Assembly: GCA_030066975.1 (NCBI GenBank) | Contig: JASJAO010000002.1 | Coordinates: 248,001-312,000, forward strand | From: Henriciella sp. | GTDB lineage: Bacteria; Pseudomonadota; Alphaproteobacteria; Caulobacterales; Hyphomonadaceae | Length of the DNA: 64,000 bases | Reading direction: 5' to 3' | Shown here: positions 54,661 through 63,190 of the stretch, piece by piece | How the letters are laid out: each line of letters starts with the position of its first letter | How positions within the stretch are numbered: the first letter of the stretch is position 1 | Translations under genes and position numbers: made by a program | The notes under the pieces: model-generated | What the model was told of the DNA's origin: nothing | Database searches by the model: none | What the model saw: only the letters and a program-made list of their open reading frames with translations

Positions 54661-54937
54661 TCAGCAACTGTACAAACAGCGCCAAGGCAGAGAGCGCGAT
54701 AATGGTTGCGACCCATGCGCCGCCAAAGCCCATGAACAGACCCGCCGCAATGCCGCCGCCAGCTGAAATGACCAGTGCCACCAGCCAATTCATGCCCATG
54801 GACAGCGTGAAGGTTGAATAGGCCAGAACCAGAAGGGTGATAATCGCCCCCCAAGCGCCAGCTTTCATGAAAGCACCATACATGCTTTCCTGCGCTTCAA
54901 CATCCATTTCGCCGCGTGTGTAGTCGCCCGACGCCAT
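54635..54937 (-). CDS. aa3-type cytochrome oxidase subunit IV-like small membrane protein
   Basis: 100 residues from ATG 54937. The N-terminal stretch SGDYTRGEMDVEAQESMYGAF precedes three hydrophobic segments. This matches the short bacterial aa3 CoxIV pattern (PF07835), although the family usually has one helix and only about 45 residues; the extra length may mark a fused or larger variant. The 3' end overlaps the epoxide-hydrolase gene on the other strand. The rest of the oxidase is not in the window. Confidence 0.7.
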   Translation of the reverse strand: MASGDYTRGEMDVEAQESMYGAFMKAGAWGAIITLLVLAYSTFTLSMGMNWLVALVISAGGGIAAGLFMGFGGAWVATIIALSALALFVQLLITLGQMVF

Positions 54938-55103
54938 TCGACTCTCCATTCCAGAATTGAGATCGTCTTATCGCGCGCTCTGTTTTGGTCAAGCGCCATA
55001 TGTGTCGCAGACAGGACAAATGACCTTAAGCCTTTCCAAACGCGCACGAATGTTACAGGGTCGCGCAAACAAACGCCGACAGAGCGCGCGGGAGACTTAA
55101 TAT

Positions 55104-56585
55104 ATGAGCCATGTAGCAGCGACGGCCGAACCGACCGTCGGAACCGAACACGCCACCGGAGGCGCATTCGGGATCAAGGGCGTTGCCTGGGCCATTTTTG
55201 AGTGGGCGAGAAACCCCTACTACAATGTGATCGTCATATATGTGTTCACCCCTTACTTCGCCGGTGACGTGGTCGGGGGCGGAGCCGCCGGACAGACGGT
55301 CGTTGCCAACACGATCGCTGCCGCAGGTCTGACAATGGCCATTCTTGCCCCCGTTCTGGGCGTGATTGTCGACAAAGGCGGGCGAAAAAAGCTCTTCATC
55401 TTTGCAGTATTGCTGCTGATGGGATTGTGTTCATTCGGACTGGGGTTTGTCTTGCCTGACACACCCGGCGCGGTCGCACTCGGCATGATCCTGCTCGCAA
55501 CGGCCTATTGCTGCTATACGATTTCAGAGCTGCTTCATAATGCTCTGCTCCCCGCCGCGGGGGCGCCGAAATCACTGCCCATGATTTCCGGTTTGGGTCT
55601 GGCCTTCGGGAATATCGCAGGCGTAGTGATGCTCATTGGCCTGCTTGCCATCAACTATTTCACAACGTGGGCACAGGCCTATCCGGGAGGCATTGGGCCG
55701 TTGTCGGGGCCGATTGTTGCGATCTGGCTCGCCATCTTCATCATTCCGTTTTTCATGTTCATGCCGGACCAGGTCGGCAACCTTGGCAGTTGGCGCAGGG
55801 GCGCGGTCGAGACGTTTACGCCCCCGAACTTCAAGCTTTGGGGCAAGCCGCCTGTCCTGAACTATCTGTGGTCAGCCCCGATCAACGCCGCAGAGTTTGT
55901 GGTCCAGAAGTTTCGGGAATCCCCGAACGTGATGAAGTTCCTGCTTGTGCGCATGATCTATGCGGATGGCATCGCGGTTCTACTCACCATGGGTGCGGTT
56001 TATGTGGCCGGTGTCCTGAATTGGACTCTCACAGAAGTCATGATTTTCGGAATTACAGGCTCTCTCATCGGGGCGCTTGGCGGCATTGTGGGTGGCGCCC
56101 TGGACGGATGGCTCGGTCCGAAAAGAGCGCTGGTGACAGAGCTGACGGCGATCCTTGTCATCCTGACCGTGCAGCTATCGATTACCCCAGACGCTCTCTT
56201 GTTTGGTATGGTTCCGTCTGGACATGAAGTCTGGTCTGGGTTTGGCACCGGCCTGTTCACGACGCTATCGGATGTTGTGTATTTCCTCCTGATCGTGCCG
56301 ATGGCAATTGCGATCGTGGCCTGTATCTCCTCAAGCCGGTACATGCTGGTACACATTGCGCCACCAGAGCGGATTGGAGAATTTTTCGGCTTCTATGCGA
56401 TGGCGGCGAGCGTGACGGTCTGGATGGGACCACTGATCGTCGGCATCATGACGGCGGCTTCAAATGATCAGCGGATCGGCTTTTCAGGTGTGGGCCTGTT
56501 ATTCCTGGCAGGCCTGATCGGCATGGCCTTCTTTGTCAAAGCCGACAAAACGCCTGAGCATATGAAGGTTGCAGACCACAGCTGA
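55104..56585 (+). CDS. MFS transporter, UMF1 (Atg22-like) family
   Basis: 493 residues with about twelve membrane helices. The motif A-like region GVIVDKGGRKKLFIF follows the second helix, and the central cytoplasmic loop and WARNPYYNVIV start match the UMF1 family of MFS proteins related to yeast vacuolar Atg22. Bacterial members are uncharacterised effluxers or importers. It has a GGGAGA site near the start. It stands apart from its neighbours by orientation. Confidence 0.85.
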   Translation: MSHVAATAEPTVGTEHATGGAFGIKGVAWAIFEWARNPYYNVIVIYVFTPYFAGDVVGGGAAGQTVVANTIAAAGLTMAILAPVLGVIVDKGGRKKLFIFAVLLLMGLCSFGLGFVLPDTPGAVALGMILLATAYCCYTISELLHNALLPAAGAPKSLPMISGLGLAFGNIAGVVMLIGLLAINYFTTWAQAYPGGIGPLSGPIVAIWLAIFIIPFFMFMPDQVGNLGSWRRGAVETFTPPNFKLWGKPPVLNYLWSAPINAAEFVVQKFRESPNVMKFLLVRMIYADGIAVLLTMGAVYVAGVLNWTLTEVMIFGITGSLIGALGGIVGGALDGWLGPKRALVTELTAILVILTVQLSITPDALLFGMVPSGHEVWSGFGTGLFTTLSDVVYFLLIVPMAIAIVACISSSRYMLVHIAPPERIGEFFGFYAMAASVTVWMGPLIVGIMTAASNDQRIGFSGVGLLFLAGLIGMAFFVKADKTPEHMKVADHS

Positions 56586-56604
56586 GACGTGCGGCGAAAC
56601 CAGC

Positions 56605-57159
56605 CTAGTTCCGGCGGCGCTCGATCTCGTTGACACGGCGCGGGCGCAAGTAGAACTCATCCGTCAGAGTTTTCTTTTCTGTGAAGAAATAGCCGAGGAA
56701 AGATTCGTAGTCATACTCGATCTCGGCATAAATCAACGTACCGTTCTTCGAGATCAGGTCGGGCGGAATGGTGATGGCCTGACCGGCTGGATAAGGCGTC
56801 AGGTTTCGTCCATCACTCCAGGCCACTTTAACCGCGCCATTGTCCTCTTTCAGACTGGATATGCGCATACGGGCATCTGCAATTGGATAGGGTTCGAAGA
56901 CCATTCGCGTCGCCTCGAAAATATCGTTCAGCTCAGCATTGTTGACGCTGGCGGCTCGTGCAGTCAGATCACCGAGTGTAGCCGAGGCGGACGTCACCTT
57001 GCGGTCGAGCGTCATCATGAACGACACTTCGATACTGCCGAAATAGAACAACATCATGACCGGCGCGATGAGGGCAAACTCTACCGCAGATACGCCGTCA
57101 TTCGCGCGCAGGAACCCGCGAATCTTGCGCCAGTGAAAATGATGGATCGTCCGCTTCAT
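56605..57159 (-). CDS. TadE/TadG-family pilus-assembly protein
   Basis: 184 residues from ATG 57159 (GAGGAT upstream). The short leader ends before the conserved DGVSAVEFALIAP, the TadE pattern: a prepilin-like cut and a hydrophobic helix with the E at +5. The rest is an exported globular region. It starts 10 bases after the preceding TadE-like gene on the same strand. TadE-type pseudopilins help build Flp pili. No other tad gene is adjacent; a lone Flp pilin is 3 kb away. Confidence 0.85.
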   Translation of the reverse strand: MKRTIHHFHWRKIRGFLRANDGVSAVEFALIAPVMMLFYFGSIEVSFMMTLDRKVTSASATLGDLTARAASVNNAELNDIFEATRMVFEPYPIADARMRISSLKEDNGAVKVAWSDGRNLTPYPAGQAITIPPDLISKNGTLIYAEIEYDYESFLGYFFTEKKTLTDEFYLRPRRVNEIERRRN

Positions 57160-57169
57160 GACACTATCC

Positions 57170-57730
57170 TCAGAACGGCTCATTTCGGAACGCAACGGTT
57201 GCCTGGAGCAGGCGCTTGTCATTGCTCACATTGGCCAGCGGTCGGCTCAGAATGGGCGTAATCAGGTCCCATTCGTAGAACACACGCACAAGCACGATGT
57301 CGCTGCCCTGCCCAGCATTGAACTGGAAATTGCTGGTCACCACCTGACCGGTTGAGTCAATTGGCGACGGATTCGACGTCGTGGCGAAATTGTTGAATGT
57401 GTTGACGTCGATACTGAGTTTCGCGCTACATGACATCAGCCCGAACATGTTGTCGCAAACTTCCTGTTTGAAAGCCGCCGGGGTGACGTTCGCCGAGTTC
57501 TGGAACTGACCGGTTCGGATCAGGCGCGCTGCCTCCGACGCGCCATGCTCGAGCACTGAAGACATGATGAAGATCACGCAGATTTCGAGCAAGCCGAAGA
57601 TCAGCAGGAAGAATGGCATGGCGATCAGGCCAAACTCGACAACCGCAAGACCGCGCTTGTCTTTGCCCCAATCCCGAATCTTGCTGGCCCAGCGCGGTGC
57701 AAACACTCCTGGCAATGATTGTCTCATCAT
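57170..57730 (-). CDS. TadE-family pseudopilin
   Basis: 186 residues from ATG 57730 (GGAGAGG upstream; a second ATG follows directly). The leader ends at KRGLAVVEFGLIAMPFF, with the prepilin-type cut before the hydrophobic helix and Glu at +5. The exported domain has two Cys (VCDNMFGLMSCSAK), likely paired. It is the first of two TadE-type genes. Expected to act as a minor pilin in Flp pilus assembly. Confidence 0.85.
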   Translation of the reverse strand: MMRQSLPGVFAPRWASKIRDWGKDKRGLAVVEFGLIAMPFFLLIFGLLEICVIFIMSSVLEHGASEAARLIRTGQFQNSANVTPAAFKQEVCDNMFGLMSCSAKLSIDVNTFNNFATTSNPSPIDSTGQVVTSNFQFNAGQGSDIVLVRVFYEWDLITPILSRPLANVSNDKRLLQATVAFRNEPF

Positions 57731-57903
57731 GTCCCTCTCCGGCACACCCAACACCACAATCAAAACCTGTAGCAGTTTGCCCTTTCCATGAGGTTCAGGA
57801 CTTCGGTCAAATTTGATGTAAATTCGGCTGCGGCAAAGGCTGGCCTTTACTCTGCCGTAATCTGAGGCCACATGCTGTGAAATCTCTCCTGCTGGAGCCC
57901 CGT

Positions 57904-59037
57904 ATGACGCACAATCCCATCCGCCCCTGGCGCAATATCGAGCGACGGAAAAGTCGCCAGATCATGGTCGGATCCGTGGCTGTAGGCGGTGATGCGCCGA
58001 TCAGCGTGCAGACGATGACAAACACGCCAACACCGGATGTTGCGACGACGCTTGCGCAAATTCAGCGCGCCGCCGATGCGGGGGCAGACATTGTTCGCGT
58101 TTCCTGTCCGGACGAAGATTCTACCGCCGCGATGCGGGCGATCACGTCAGGCGCACCGGTCCCGATCGTTGCGGACATCCACTTTCACTATAAACGCGGG
58201 ATTGAGGCGGCAGAGGCGGGCGCGGCCTGCCTGCGGATCAATCCCGGCAATATAGGCTCCAAATCCCGGGTCAAAGAGGTGGTCAGTTCAGCGCGCAATA
58301 ATGGCTGCTCGATCCGGATTGGCGTCAACGGCGGTAGTCTGGAACGCCACCTGCTGGAAAAATATGGCGAACCGTGCCCCGACGCGATGGTGGAAAGCGC
58401 GCTCGACCATGCCCGCATTCTCGATGATCTCGGCTTTCATGACTATAAAATCAGCGTGAAAGCGAGCGACATGTTCCTTGCTGTGGCCGCCTATCAGCAG
58501 CTCGCAGATGCGACCGATGCCCCACTGCACTTAGGTATCACAGAAGCGGGCGCGCAACGAACTGGCACAGTGAAATCCTCAATCGGAATGGGCAATCTGC
58601 TCTGGATGGGGATTGGGGATACGATCCGCGTGTCTCTGTCGGCGGACCCGGTCGAAGAGGTGAAAGTCGGGTTTGATATGCTGAAATCGCTAGGGCTGCG
58701 CACGCGCGGGGTCAACATCATCTCCTGCCCGTCCTGCTCGCGGCAAGGGTTTGACGTGATCTCAACGGTTCAGACGCTTGAGGAACGCCTCGCCCATATT
58801 GCTGAACCCATCACGCTGTCTATCATCGGCTGTGTCGTGAACGGTCCGGGAGAAGCGGCGATGACCGATCTTGGCTTTACCGGTGGCGGCAAGGAAAGCG
58901 GCATGATGTACGTGTCTGGCCGCCCGGATCACAAACTCTCCAACGCGGATATGATCGATCACATTGTCGAACAGGTCGAAGCAAAAGCCGCACGCCTGAA
59001 AGCAGCGCGGGCGGCCGAAGCGGTCGCGGCAGAATAA
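57904..59037 (+). CDS. ispG: 4-hydroxy-3-methylbut-2-enyl-diphosphate synthase (IspG/GcpE)
   Basis: 377 residues from ATG 57904 (GGAG upstream). TIM-barrel domain about 1-260 begins with a [23 protein letters not shown] segment; the C-terminal bridge holds the [4Fe-4S] cysteines in CPSC (near residue 280) and GCVVNGPGE. It reduces MEcPP to HMBPP in the MEP isoprenoid pathway using iron-sulfur electron transfer. An Ala-rich tail of about 15 residues ends the protein. Single gene. Confidence 0.97.
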   Translation: MTHNPIRPWRNIERRKSRQIMVGSVAVGGDAPISVQTMTNTPTPDVATTLAQIQRAADAGADIVRVSCPDEDSTAAMRAITSGAPVPIVADIHFHYKRGIEAAEAGAACLRINPGNIGSKSRVKEVVSSARNNGCSIRIGVNGGSLERHLLEKYGEPCPDAMVESALDHARILDDLGFHDYKISVKASDMFLAVAAYQQLADATDAPLHLGITEAGAQRTGTVKSSIGMGNLLWMGIGDTIRVSLSADPVEEVKVGFDMLKSLGLRTRGVNIISCPSCSRQGFDVISTVQTLEERLAHIAEPITLSIIGCVVNGPGEAAMTDLGFTGGGKESGMMYVSGRPDHKLSNADMIDHIVEQVEAKAARLKAARAAEAVAAE

Positions 59038-59039
59038 GA

Positions 59040-59558
59040 TCAGTTCAGCGGCTCACACACAGCGCCGGACACCAGGCCTGCGGCCTGAACATGCCTGTCT
59101 TCGCTTGGCGCCAATCGCCGGATAAGCGCAACGCCCCAGCCTTCTATTTGGACAACCGGCTCGCCATTCGGACCGACACTGGGACCGTCTGGCCCGGCAG
59201 CCACGACACCCTCAAACCCGCTGCCTTGGCTAAGACCGCCGACAAAAATATTGTCGGTCTGATCATTGAAAATCGACAGCGAGCCATATCCATCCCAGAT
59301 CGGCGCTGAAATCCGCACCGGCCCGTCCTCTGTATTGAACCGGCAGACCGCATAGGAGAGATCCGGTGAGGGGCGCACGATGCGCTGCGTCTGCGGGGTC
59401 TGCCTAGGGCTCGCAACCCAGGTATTGACCGGCAGGCCTTGCGCTTCAAAGGTCTCGTGCGCCTTGGTCATGATGAAGCCAGGGATCGAGGTCAGCACGA
59501 AATAGTGCGTCACGACTGCGCTTATGACGAGAACGAGACAGCTCACCATCCACCGCAT
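59040..59558 (-). CDS. DUF1254-domain membrane protein (C-terminal partner of the split pair)
   Basis: 172 residues with an N-terminal membrane helix (about 4-24). The RFNTEDGPVRISAPIWDGYGSLSIFND and following blocks match the DUF1254 family. In many bacteria DUF1254 and DUF1214 lie in one polypeptide; here they are two adjacent genes sharing one base (TGATG), so they are translated together. Function of the family is unknown. Confidence 0.8.
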   Translation of the reverse strand: MRWMVSCLVLVISAVVTHYFVLTSIPGFIMTKAHETFEAQGLPVNTWVASPRQTPQTQRIVRPSPDLSYAVCRFNTEDGPVRISAPIWDGYGSLSIFNDQTDNIFVGGLSQGSGFEGVVAAGPDGPSVGPNGEPVVQIEGWGVALIRRLAPSEDRHVQAAGLVSGAVCEPLN

Positions 59559-60178
59559 CAGCTCATCTCGCCGGCACAGCTCAGTCGCTGAATGTGGGGT
59601 GGAAACAGGGCTGTCTCGGGGGTCGCGAGCAGGTCATCCTCGGGCTGATACAGCCGCAGCATCAGATCGAACTTGCCACCCGCCTGGCTTGACACCCAGG
59701 GCATCAGAACATCGGACGGCGGGGTTGGAGAAACCTGGAACATCCACTCGGCTTCGGCGTCCTGAAAAATGTACTCGGCTTGCGTCTGGTCGAAGGACAG
59801 TTTGTTATCCTCATTCATGGGAAGCATGTTCGCCGCGTCATAGAGTGTAATCGACCACCAAGCGGCGGGAAATCCGCCCCCGCTCACTCTGTAGATACAG
59901 GTGTCTCGCAGGGGGCGGCCCGTATCGTCGACTGTCTTGATGAAATAGACCGCCTCTTCCTTACGCAAGCCCATGAGCCCGTTGCGTGCGACGCGAGCCC
60001 GCACGTAAGGATTGGCCGTTTCAGAGCCGATCGACCAGTCACTGCGCCAGTCATCAATGTCGAGCGCGTTGCCAATTCTTGGTCCACCCGGGGCCAATCC
60101 ACCCAACCACACGGCAGAACCGGCACCAACCAGCACACCCATCACTGCGACAAGCAAGAGTTTTAGAACACGTCCCAT
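59558..60178 (-). CDS. DUF1214-domain membrane protein (N-terminal partner of the split pair)
   Basis: 206 residues. One N-terminal membrane helix (about 5-28) anchors a periplasmic DUF1214 domain (conserved WWSITLYDAANMLPMNEDNK and SSQAGGKFDLMLRLYQP). It overlaps the DUF1254 gene by one base (TGATG) on the same strand. Fused and split forms both occur in proteobacteria; the proteins are of unknown function. Confidence 0.82.
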   Translation of the reverse strand: MGRVLKLLLVAVMGVLVGAGSAVWLGGLAPGGPRIGNALDIDDWRSDWSIGSETANPYVRARVARNGLMGLRKEEAVYFIKTVDDTGRPLRDTCIYRVSGGGFPAAWWSITLYDAANMLPMNEDNKLSFDQTQAEYIFQDAEAEWMFQVSPTPPSDVLMPWVSSQAGGKFDLMLRLYQPEDDLLATPETALFPPHIQRLSCAGEMS

Positions 60179-60287
60179 ATCCCTCTTAGACCCTATGCTC
60201 GCGCAGTCGTGAAGAGTTCACCGCGGGTAAAATCTTGTCAGATCCCGGTGGCTAGGTCATGCGGGGAAGTGTTTTCTGGAGAATGTC

Positions 60288-61529
60288 ATGCTCGGTCAAA
60301 TGCTCAAATGGCTTGTTCGTATTGCACTGGCGGGGGCGGTCGCGGCAGGCATGTCGGCCTGCACCATGCTGGGATTGAACTATTCCAGTCTAAGCGTCGA
60401 CAATAAGCCGGTCGCCAGCCCGCCCCTGACAAGCGGGTTTGATCCGGCCACCACGCGCATGGTGCTTGAACAGGAGCTGTACGGCCCCTGGCCTGGAAAT
60501 CTGCCCGTGTCCTTTAGCGCGCCGCGTGTCATCGACGCGCAATATCTTGGCGGGCGCGGCACGCTGGAAGAAATCACACTGACCATCGGTGAGGGCGACA
60601 GCGCGCGCCGTTTCCCGATCGCCATCGCCTATCCGAATATCGCCAAGACCAAACCTGTCCCCCTGATCATCAGTCAGACATTTTCTGACAATTGCTCTGT
60701 CTTTCCGAACGATCCCGTGACGGAACTGGGCGGGGATGTTTGTAACGGCACCAATATGACGGGGGCTGTCGGCTTTCTGGCGACAAGCATTTTCGGCACC
60801 TATATCGCCTACGCCCCGATTGAACGCTACTTCGACGCCGGGCTGGCCTATGCCAGTTTTCCAGGTTGGAGCTTTGTCCCGGACGGCAATCCCTCAGCTC
60901 AGTCGGTTATGGCCACTCTGACCCCAGATCCAAAACCCACGAGCGCCCTGATGGCCTGGGCCTATGGCTTTGATGCCGCGGCGAAGGCGCTTGAGACCGA
61001 TCCGCGTATTCAGCCCGATGCGATTGCAGCACTCGGACACTCCCGTTACGGCAAATCAGCCCTGATGGCGGCAGCCTGGTCTGATCGCATCGCCGCCGCG
61101 ATTGCCCACCAGTCCGGATTTGCAGGTGCCGCGTCTTCGCGGTCTACCACCGGTGAGACACTCGGACGGATGGCGCGATCTTATCCGCACTGGGTCCGTC
61201 CGGGACTGGGCCAGGAATTGAAAGACGGATTGGAGCTTTCACTCGACCAACACTTTCTGCTGGCGCTGATTGCGCCGAAGCCGATTTTCCTCGGCAATGG
61301 CCGCCGCGATGTCTGGTCCGACCCGAATTCAACCTATCGATTGGCGCAGGCCGCTGACCTTGTCTATGAGGCGGAAGGCGTCGAGGGCTTGCCAGATGGA
61401 ACGATGCGTACATTCGAGCCGGGTGCCGAAATCAGCTACTGGTTGCGGGTTGGTGGTCATAGCGTCGTATCTGAAGACATTGATGCTTTCATTGCCTTCA
61501 TGACAGCGCATTTCTCACCGGCTGGGTGA
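60288..61529 (+). CDS. Alpha/beta hydrolase of glucuronoyl-esterase (CE15) type, lipoprotein
   Basis: 413 residues. The signal peptide ends at lipobox C25 (GMSAC), so it is attached to a membrane. The nucleophile S252 sits in GHSRYGKSALM, the GxSRxGK pattern of CE15 glucuronoyl methylesterases, followed by the IAAAIAHQSGFAGAASSR segment. A probable acidic residue and His (VGGHSV near the end) complete the triad. CE15 enzymes cut ester links between lignin and xylan glucuronic acid; some bacterial homologues act on other esters. Substrate not determined. Confidence 0.82.
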   Translation: MLGQMLKWLVRIALAGAVAAGMSACTMLGLNYSSLSVDNKPVASPPLTSGFDPATTRMVLEQELYGPWPGNLPVSFSAPRVIDAQYLGGRGTLEEITLTIGEGDSARRFPIAIAYPNIAKTKPVPLIISQTFSDNCSVFPNDPVTELGGDVCNGTNMTGAVGFLATSIFGTYIAYAPIERYFDAGLAYASFPGWSFVPDGNPSAQSVMATLTPDPKPTSALMAWAYGFDAAAKALETDPRIQPDAIAALGHSRYGKSALMAAAWSDRIAAAIAHQSGFAGAASSRSTTGETLGRMARSYPHWVRPGLGQELKDGLELSLDQHFLLALIAPKPIFLGNGRRDVWSDPNSTYRLAQAADLVYEAEGVEGLPDGTMRTFEPGAEISYWLRVGGHSVVSEDIDAFIAFMTAHFSPAG

Positions 61530-61598
61530 AGCTGCGCCCCTTTGCAGTTTGTAGCAACGCAGAGTAACCTTTCGGTATAACGAAACCGGGAGGCAATT

Positions 61599-62090
61599 AT
61601 GCAATCAGAAGTACCAGACTTCAGCGCGCTGTTTGAAACAGCGCTCAGTGGGCACGCAGCGGATCTGAAAGCGTTCATGACGCCCGTGCTGCTCTTGATC
61701 TGTTGGACCCTGATCATGTGGCTTTGGATGTATGCCACGCGTATTCCGGCCATGGTGGGCGCTAAAATCGATGCCGATTCCGAGGCCGCGAAATCAGCCG
61801 GATACCTCGATGAGTTGTTGCCATACAATGTGCGCTGCGTTGCCGACAATTATAACCATCTGCATGAACAACCGACGATCTTCTACGCCCTGATGGCGTT
61901 TGCGGCGCTGACAGGTGGCGCGACAGATTTCCTGATGTATCTCGCCTACGCTTATGTTGGCATTCGGGTCATCCACACATTTGTTCAAGTGGTGGTTCGA
62001 AAAATCCCGCTTCGCTTCCTGGTCTTTTGCCTGGGCACGCTCATTCTGTTCGTCATGGCGGGAACGGAAGTCATTCGGGTCTTCCTGTAG
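61599..62090 (+). CDS. MAPEG-family membrane protein
   Basis: 163 residues with four hydrophobic helices. The core MAPEG signature NYNHLHEQPTIFYALM (near residue 90) is present, the region that binds glutathione in microsomal glutathione transferases and leukotriene synthases. Bacterial members may act in detoxification or lipid oxidation. It precedes prfA by 26 bases but is probably separately expressed. Confidence 0.88.
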   Translation: MQSEVPDFSALFETALSGHAADLKAFMTPVLLLICWTLIMWLWMYATRIPAMVGAKIDADSEAAKSAGYLDELLPYNVRCVADNYNHLHEQPTIFYALMAFAALTGGATDFLMYLAYAYVGIRVIHTFVQVVVRKIPLRFLVFCLGTLILFVMAGTEVIRVFL

Positions 62091-62116
62091 ACCGCGATAC
62101 CGGCTAGAGCCGGGAC

Positions 62117-63190
62117 ATGGCTACAATACCCCAGTCCCGGCTCGAACAGGTGATCGAGCGATTTGAAGAAGTTGAAGCGCGCATGGGCGCGACGACAGAC
62201 GGCGATGAAATCGTCGCGCTGTCGCGAGAACATGCCGAGTTGAAACCGGTTGTCGATGCGGCGCGCGATCTGATCGCCATGCGGGAAGGTCTTGTCGAAG
62301 CTGAGGCGATGGCCAAGGGTGACGATGCCGACATGGCGGAACTGGCAGAAGAAGAAGCCAGCGACCTGCGCGAGCGTATTCCGGCCGCTGAGGCCGCGAT
62401 GCAGCTTCTGCTCCTGCCAAAAGATGCCGACGACAAAGCCAACATCGTGCTTGAGATTCGCGCGGGCACCGGCGGGGATGAGGCGGCGATCTTCGCTGGT
62501 GACCTGTTTCGCATGTATTCCCGCTATGCCGCGCTGCAGGGCTGGAAGATCGACCTGCAAAGCGCCTCGGACGGCGATGCAGGCGGCTATAAGGAAATCA
62601 TTGCCAATGTCGAAGGCGATGGGGTGTTCGGGCGCCTGAAATGGGAAAGCGGCGTGCACCGGGTCCAACGTGTGCCCGCCACCGAAACGCAAGGTCGTAT
62701 CCATACCTCGGCGGCTTCGGTTGCGGTTTTGCCTGCGCCAGAAGATGTCGAGATTGAGATCCGCAACGAAGACATCCGGATTGACACGATGCGGGCCTCC
62801 GGGTCCGGCGGCCAGCACGTCAACACAACTGACAGCGCCGTTCGGATTACCCACTTGCCGACCGGGATCATGGCGACGAGTTCTGAAAAGTCGCAACATG
62901 TGAACCGCGACAAGGCGATGCAGCAGTTAAAAATCCGCTTGTATGAGCGCGAAAAACAGGCCGCTGATGCCGAACGGGCCGAAGCGCGGGCAAGCCAGGT
63001 TGGATCCGGCGATCGGTCTGAAAAGATCCGCACATATAATTATCCCGAAAACCGGCTGACCGATCACCGAATCGGCCTGACGCTTTATTCACTCGACAAG
63101 ATTATTTCAGGCGACAAGCTCGAGGACGTGGTTGAGGCGCTGATGACGGAAGATCAGGCGCGCCGCCTCGCAGCCATGGAAGACGCGTGA
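62117..63190 (+). CDS. prfA: Peptide chain release factor 1
   Basis: 357 residues. The PAT codon-recognition tripeptide for UAA/UAG sits in [14 protein letters not shown], and the catalytic GGQ is at residues 231-233 ([16 protein letters not shown]). The Gln of GGQ is methylated by PrmC, whose gene follows with a 4-base overlap (GTGA). Confidence 0.98.
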   Translation: MATIPQSRLEQVIERFEEVEARMGATTDGDEIVALSREHAELKPVVDAARDLIAMREGLVEAEAMAKGDDADMAELAEEEASDLRERIPAAEAAMQLLLLPKDADDKANIVLEIRAGTGGDEAAIFAGDLFRMYSRYAALQGWKIDLQSASDGDAGGYKEIIANVEGDGVFGRLKWESGVHRVQRVPATETQGRIHTSAASVAVLPAPEDVEIEIRNEDIRIDTMRASGSGGQHVNTTDSAVRITHLPTGIMATSSEKSQHVNRDKAMQQLKIRLYEREKQAADAERAEARASQVGSGDRSEKIRTYNYPENRLTDHRIGLTLYSLDKIISGDKLEDVVEALMTEDQARRLAAMEDA

